NCBI GenBank assembly: GCA_021809305.1
Contig: JAKBAF010000038.1
Span: forward strand, 1 to 8,433
Length of the DNA: 8,433 nt
DNA from: a bacterium
Lineage (GTDB): Bacteria > Chlamydiota > Chlamydiia > Chlamydiales > JAFEGQ01
Reading direction: 5' to 3'
Part shown: piece by piece, positions 5,450 through 8,433 of the stretch
Layout of the letters: every line of letters starts with the position of its first letter
Position numbering within the stretch: position 1 is the stretch's first letter
Translations under genes and position numbers: made by a program
Notes under the pieces: generated by a model
Told to the model about the DNA's origin: nothing
The model's input: only the letters and a program-made list of their open reading frames with translations
Databases searched by the model: none

Positions 5450-7528
5450 ATGCCAAAAAAACAACTTCCTAGAGAATCTCACTATCCCACAAGCGAAGGG
5501 GTAGCCTACCCTTTAGGGGCAACACGCCTTGGTGACTGGCTTAACTTCTCGATCTTCTCCAAGGAGGCAGATCGCATAACCATTACCCTCTACGCTACTG
5601 AGTCACGTGAACCTTTAGTTGCAATTGCATTAGATCCTAAAGTAAATCGGACAGGAGACATTTGGCATATTGCAATCCGCGATCTCCCGCGCCATGTCGT
5701 CTATGGCTACCGAGCCGAGGGCCCCTCTCGGCCAGAGGATGGCCTCTTCTACACCGCCTCTCAGGAGCTGCTCGATCCCTATGCTAAGGGGATCCACAGC
5801 CACTTGAAATGGGGCAGACGCAAGGGGGGGTATAACCCACGAGCCGTAGCAGATCCTCAAGCGCCCTTTGACTGGGAAGGAGATAGACCCCTCCGCCTGC
5901 CTGCCTCCGATCTTATCCTCTATGAAATGCATGTGCGCAGCTTTACTGTGGACCCCTCCTCGCAGGTTAAAGCGCAGGGCTGCTTCTTGGGGATTGTGGA
6001 GAAAATTGACTATTTAAAAGAGCTTGGGATCAATGCAGTGGAGCTCATGCCGATACACGAGTTCGACGAGTGCTCCTATAAAAAGATCAACCCTACCACA
6101 CAAAAGGAGCTCTACCAATACTGGGGCTACTCGACCCTCAACTTCTTCACCCCTATGACCCGCTATGCGACACGTGATGGCCATGACCCACAAACAGTAA
6201 GAGCGATCCTTGAATTCAAGACGATGGTGCGTGAGCTACACAAGGCAGGGATTGAGGTCATACTCGATGTGGTCTACAACCACATAGGAGAGGACTGTCT
6301 AAATGGCCCCTCTCTCTCCTATCGCGGATTTGCGCCATCCGTATACTATATGAAGGACGCTCACGGCCACTTCGCTAACTACACCGGCTGTGGCAACACG
6401 GTCAATTCCAACCACCCTGTTGTCATTGGTCTTATTATCGATTCTCTGCGCTACTGGGTCGAGGAGATGCATGTCGATGGCTTTCGCTTCGATCTGGCCT
6501 CAATTTTTACCCGGAGTGAATCGGGCGCACCGCTTCCCTCTCCTCCTCTTATAGAGGCGATCTCTAAGGATCCCCTCCTTGCTGGGACAAGATTGATTGC
6601 AGAGGCGTGGGATGCGGTTGGTCTCTACCAAGTGGGTCTCTTCCCCTCATTTGGCCCTTGGTCCGACTGGAATGGTAAATTCCGCGATACTGTACGCCGT
6701 TTCATTAAGGGCGCAGATGGGGAAGTAGGCTATTTTGCAACACGCCTTTGCGGCTCACAAGACCTCTATGGCTACGCCAAAACCCCATTATCAAGTGTAA
6801 ATTTTATTACTGCCCACGATGGTTTCACTCTGCGAGACCTTGTCTCCTATAACAGCAAGCACAATCTTGCCAATGGAGAAGAGAACCGTGATGGCCTTAA
6901 CGAAAATGAAAGCTGGAACTGCGGCGCAGAAGGAGAGACCAAAGACGCTGCCATCCTGGCTCTGCGAGCGCGCCAGATGCGCAACCTCTTCCTTACCCTT
7001 ATGGTCTCTCAGGGTATTCCGATGATGCTAATGGGCGATGAATACGGCCATACTAAAGGGGGAAACAACAATACCTGGTGCCAGGATAACCCGCTTAACT
7101 GGTTCCAATGGAGCCAAAAGGCACAAGATCTCACCTTCTTTCGCTTTTGCAAAGGACTCATCCACTTTCGTCTGCGAGAGCCCCTATTGCGTCAAACGAA
7201 ATTCCTCGATGAAGGTCAAATCATCTGGCACGGGGTGGAACCTAACAATCCCGACTGGTCAATTGATTCGCACTTCCTTGCCTACACCCTTCATAACGAG
7301 CAAGGAGAAGCGGACCTCTATATCGCCTTCAACGCAGGCCACGAAGCGGTATCTGTTACCCTGCCCCTTCCCGAAGAGAACCTTCTCTGGTGCGGCATTA
7401 TCGATACCTCGCTTGCACCACCTGGTGATTTCACGGAAGTGGAGGAAGCGCAGGCCATCTCTCAGGAGCAGCCTTATCAAATGGCCCCCTATTCAGCGAT
7501 TCTCCTGAAGGCTCTGCCTAAAGATTAG
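5450..7528 (+). CDS. glgX: Glycogen debranching enzyme (isoamylase type, GH13)
   Basis: A 692-residue GH13 enzyme that hydrolyses alpha-1,6 branch points of glycogen, giving linear chains for phosphorylase and 4-alpha-glucanotransferase. The N-terminal CBM48-like domain (about 15-115) includes YPLGATRLGDWLNFSIFS. The catalytic barrel (about 150-590) has DVVYNH (273-278), DGFRFD (343-348, nucleophile Asp348), LIAEAWD (382-388, acid/base Glu385) and FITAHDG (452-458, Asp457 stabilising the transition state). A C-terminal beta domain follows (about 600-692). Length and motifs match intact GlgX. AAAGGAGG precedes the ATG at 5450. It is divergent from the secretion chaperone operon and next to it, as with CT042/CT043 in Chlamydia. 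Glycogen enzymes of C. trachomatis have been reported to carry type III secretion signals; whether this protein does cannot be judged here. No clear terminator follows the stop. Confidence 0.96.
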   Translation: MPKKQLPRESHYPTSEGVAYPLGATRLGDWLNFSIFSKEADRITITLYATESREPLVAIALDPKVNRTGDIWHIAIRDLPRHVVYGYRAEGPSRPEDGLFYTASQELLDPYAKGIHSHLKWGRRKGGYNPRAVADPQAPFDWEGDRPLRLPASDLILYEMHVRSFTVDPSSQVKAQGCFLGIVEKIDYLKELGINAVELMPIHEFDECSYKKINPTTQKELYQYWGYSTLNFFTPMTRYATRDGHDPQTVRAILEFKTMVRELHKAGIEVILDVVYNHIGEDCLNGPSLSYRGFAPSVYYMKDAHGHFANYTGCGNTVNSNHPVVIGLIIDSLRYWVEEMHVDGFRFDLASIFTRSESGAPLPSPPLIEAISKDPLLAGTRLIAEAWDAVGLYQVGLFPSFGPWSDWNGKFRDTVRRFIKGADGEVGYFATRLCGSQDLYGYAKTPLSSVNFITAHDGFTLRDLVSYNSKHNLANGEENRDGLNENESWNCGAEGETKDAAILALRARQMRNLFLTLMVSQGIPMMLMGDEYGHTKGGNNNTWCQDNPLNWFQWSQKAQDLTFFRFCKGLIHFRLREPLLRQTKFLDEGQIIWHGVEPNNPDWSIDSHFLAYTLHNEQGEADLYIAFNAGHEAVSVTLPLPEENLLWCGIIDTSLAPPGDFTEVEEAQAISQEQPYQMAPYSAILLKALPKD

Positions 7529-7645
7529 AAAGATTCAAGGGAGGGTGTGAAGACCTGCCTCAGTGGCAATAAAAAAGGTGCTCCCCTAATGAACGCTTTG
7601 CTATGTTTCCACCTTGGTGTTTGATGTCCTATGGGATTAAATTCC
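7529..7645. other. Intergenic stretch between glgX and the mobile element
   Basis: About 117 bp with no credible gene. An A-run (7571-7576) follows a short GCC/GGC pair and is not a proper terminator. The pairs GGGAG/CTCCC (7539/7581) and AAGGTG/CACCTT (7575/7610) could form only weak, long-loop stems. It is probably glgX downstream sequence next to an insertion boundary. Confidence 0.5.
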
Positions 7646-7722
7646 AAAATCGCAGAAGCGATGATCGTGGATAGCCCCGCGTGCAGCGCAAGGCCGGTAG
7701 GCCTGCAGCGTAACGTGGGGTA
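7646..7722 (+). repeat. Left 77-bp hairpin repeat (inverted partner at 8268-8347)
   Basis: Reads the same, with three base gaps and about ten mismatches, as the reverse complement of 8268-8347; blocks such as AAAATCGC, GAAGCGATGA, AGCCCCG and AAGGCCGGTAGG are shared. It contains a small hairpin ATCGC-agaa-GCGAT (7649-7662). It also contains a larger one: outer stem CCCCGCGT (7675-7682) with ACGTGGGG (7713-7720), and inner stem AGGCC (7691-7695) with GGCCT (7700-7704) around a GGTA loop. Confidence 0.88.
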
Positions 7723-7742
7723 AGGCCAGCCACAAAACCGGA

Positions 7743-7756
7743 GTCGCGGAAGCGAC
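7743..7756 (+). repeat. Third GGAAGCGA-type hairpin, just before the transposase
   Basis: GTCGC-GGAA-GCGAC is a perfect 5-bp stem with a GGAA tetraloop, 10 bp before the transposase ATG. Its core matches the small hairpin of both long repeats (TCGC, A or G, GAAGCGA). It could be a transposase recognition hairpin, or could affect translation because GGAAG is the only Shine-Dalgarno-like stretch nearby. Confidence 0.7.
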
Positions 7757-7766
7757 GACACAAATT

Positions 7767-8219
7767 ATGACGCATTCTTACAGAGTTCATTATTTCCATT
7801 TCATTTGGTCAACTAAACAACGGCGCTCGCTAATCTCACCCGACATTCAATCTCGCCTCTACCCCTATATGGGGGCGATTGCCAAAGATCACAAGGCAAA
7901 ACTTCTCGAAATTGGAGGGATGCCAGATCATATTCATTTATTAATAGAGATGTCTAACCCCGATAAGTTCTCTCATTTCGTTAGAGATATCAAAGCCTCT
8001 TCGTCTTTGTGGATCAATAAAAATTTTCTATGCCTTGATGGGTTTGCATGGCAAGAGGGTTATGGCTCTTTTTCCGTTAGCTATTCCTCTGTGGAATCTG
8101 TGCAAAAGTACATCCAAAATCAGGAACATTACCACAAGACTATGTCATTTGAAGAAGAGTATATTAAATATTTGCAACTACACGGCCTGAAATATGACGA
8201 ACGATTTGTTCTTGGATAG
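7767..8219 (+). CDS. IS200-like Y1 (HUH) transposase, possibly REP-associated
   Basis: A complete 150-residue single-domain transposase of the Y1 HUH superfamily. It shows the metal-binding HUH motif as MPDHIHLLIE (52-61, His55 and His57) and the catalytic tyrosine in VQKYIQNQEHYHK (112-124, Tyr115), spaced as in IS200/IS605 TnpA and REP-associated transposases. These enzymes cut and rejoin single-stranded DNA at hairpin-marked ends through a 5'-phosphotyrosine link, usually as dimers. The frame is intact, so the gene may be functional. The ATG at 7767 follows the GACACAAATT repeat directly; the only ribosome-binding-like stretch (GGAAG) is weak, distant and inside a hairpin, suggesting low translation. 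By eye the gene is richer in A and T than glgX, consistent with acquisition. No accessory tnpB is present. Confidence 0.9.
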   Translation: MTHSYRVHYFHFIWSTKQRRSLISPDIQSRLYPYMGAIAKDHKAKLLEIGGMPDHIHLLIEMSNPDKFSHFVRDIKASSSLWINKNFLCLDGFAWQEGYGSFSVSYSSVESVQKYIQNQEHYHKTMSFEEEYIKYLQLHGLKYDERFVLG

Positions 8220-8267
8220 CACTCGTATCTGTCGCAGCTACCGCAGCTTAGGTGAACCTAAACCCTC

Positions 8268-8347
8268 TACCCCGCGTTCCGCGGCAGACCTACCGGCCTT
8301 ACCGCTGCACACGGGGCTGCCAGCACTTTCATCGCTTCCGCGATTTT
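8268..8347 (-). repeat. Right 80-bp hairpin repeat (inverted partner of 7646-7722)
   Basis: Inverted copy of the left repeat. It contains ATCGC-TTCC-GCGAT (8331-8344). Its large stem pairs CCCCGTGT with ACGCGGGG on the minus strand (8316-8309 and 8277-8270). The inner part retains the GGCCGGTAGG core. Confidence 0.88.
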
Positions 8348-8349
8348 TG
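8331..8349 (+). terminator. Terminator-like hairpin plus T-run after the transposase
   Basis: ATCGC-TTCC-GCGAT is followed directly by four further T residues, which could end plus-strand transcription about 110 bp after the transposase stop. The stem is only 5 bp, so termination would be weak. The left repeat has the mirror arrangement (ATCGC, TTCT, GCGAT, then TTT on the minus strand), pointing outward to the left. Confidence 0.4.
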
Positions 8350-8356
8350 CAAAAAT
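8343..8356. repeat. Perfect 14-bp palindrome ATTTTTGCAAAAAT
   Basis: A self-complementary sequence overlapping the end of the right hairpin repeat. It could strengthen the adjacent terminator-like structure or be a protein-binding site. The left repeat has no equivalent (its T-run ends in GGAATTT on the minus strand), so the palindrome may belong to the insertion flank. Confidence 0.6.
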
Positions 8357-8373
8357 GAGGTAGAATTTGTGTC

Positions 8374-8433
8374 ATAATAGAAAATCCTCACAGAAAAATA
8401 GCAGCTCAGATCTATCAAGCAATAATTGCGTGC
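8374..8433. other. Right-edge sequence without recognised feature
   Basis: About 60 bp to the window edge, rich in A and T at first. I see no gene start, RNA gene or repeat in it. Confidence 0.5.

Larger units (their letters stand above)
7646..8373. mobile_element. IS200-like / REP-transposase unit with inverted hairpin repeats
   Basis: The unit consists of a left 77-bp repeat (7646-7722), a small hairpin (7743-7756), the transposase gene (7767-8219), a right 80-bp inverted copy (8268-8347), and a 10-bp inverted pair: GACACAAATT at 7757-7766 and AATTTGTGTC at 8364-8373. IS200/IS605 elements normally have subterminal hairpins but no long terminal inverted repeats, so this arrangement resembles a REP-associated tyrosine transposase flanked by its own palindromes. 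Outer boundaries are inferred from the repeats. No target duplication is expected for this family and none was identified. Confidence 0.75.

Noticed and set aside
5295..5504. 69-codon plus-strand ORF in the divergent region
   Set aside because: It overlaps the glgX start in another frame, spans the glgX ribosome-binding site, and has no recognisable content.
7525..7761. 78-codon minus-strand ORF across the left repeat
   Set aside because: It runs through hairpin repeat DNA and intergenic sequence; such frames arise readily in GC-rich repeats and I see no protein family.
7646..8347. CRISPR-like or attachment-site repeats
   Set aside because: Only two long copies, inverted rather than direct, with a transposase between them and no spacers.

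Overview
The window comes from a member of the phylum Chlamydiae, most likely an amoeba-associated (Parachlamydiales-type) relative rather than a Chlamydia species. The evidence is the gene order: a type III secretion chaperone of the Slc1/CT043 type, ssb (CT044) and pepA (CT045) lie head to tail, next to an isoamylase-type glycogen debranching gene glgX (CT042). This is, from memory, the C. trachomatis CT042-CT045 neighbourhood. The host-interaction gene at the left end and the mobile element at the right end point to a larger, accessory-rich environmental genome. The species cannot be fixed from this window.

Layout from left to right. Positions 1-1899 (minus) hold one unbroken reading frame, cut off by the left edge. 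It encodes a tyrosine-kinase-like (TKL) protein kinase with a non-RD catalytic loop (HCD), a Pro/Tyr-rich linker built from 156-bp tandem repeats carrying PPxY motifs, and a C-terminal leucine-rich-repeat region. The ORF has no stop in the window. Its 124-bp upstream gap contains a 9-bp-stem hairpin. Positions 2024-5272 (minus) look like one operon, transcribed in the order chaperone - ssb - pepA - SET-domain methyltransferase. The gaps are about 24 and 26 bp, and the last gene overlaps the end of pepA. A 177-bp divergent region (5273-5449) separates this operon from glgX (5450-7528, plus).

From about 7646 to 8373 lies a mobile element: a small HUH/Y1 (IS200/REP-associated) transposase flanked by two imperfect inverted copies, 77 and 80 bp long, of a hairpin-rich sequence. 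A third related hairpin sits just before the gene, and a short 10-bp inverted repeat lies near the gene start and the right end. This is closer to a REP/RAYT arrangement than to a plain insertion sequence.

The core genes cover protein turnover (pepA), DNA maintenance (ssb), secretion (chaperone) and glycogen use (glgX). The SET protein sits beside pepA, where C. trachomatis carries the histone-like gene hctB. The two parts most worth a second look are the kinase-PPxY-LRR protein, a candidate eukaryote-directed effector, and the hairpin-flanked transposase unit.
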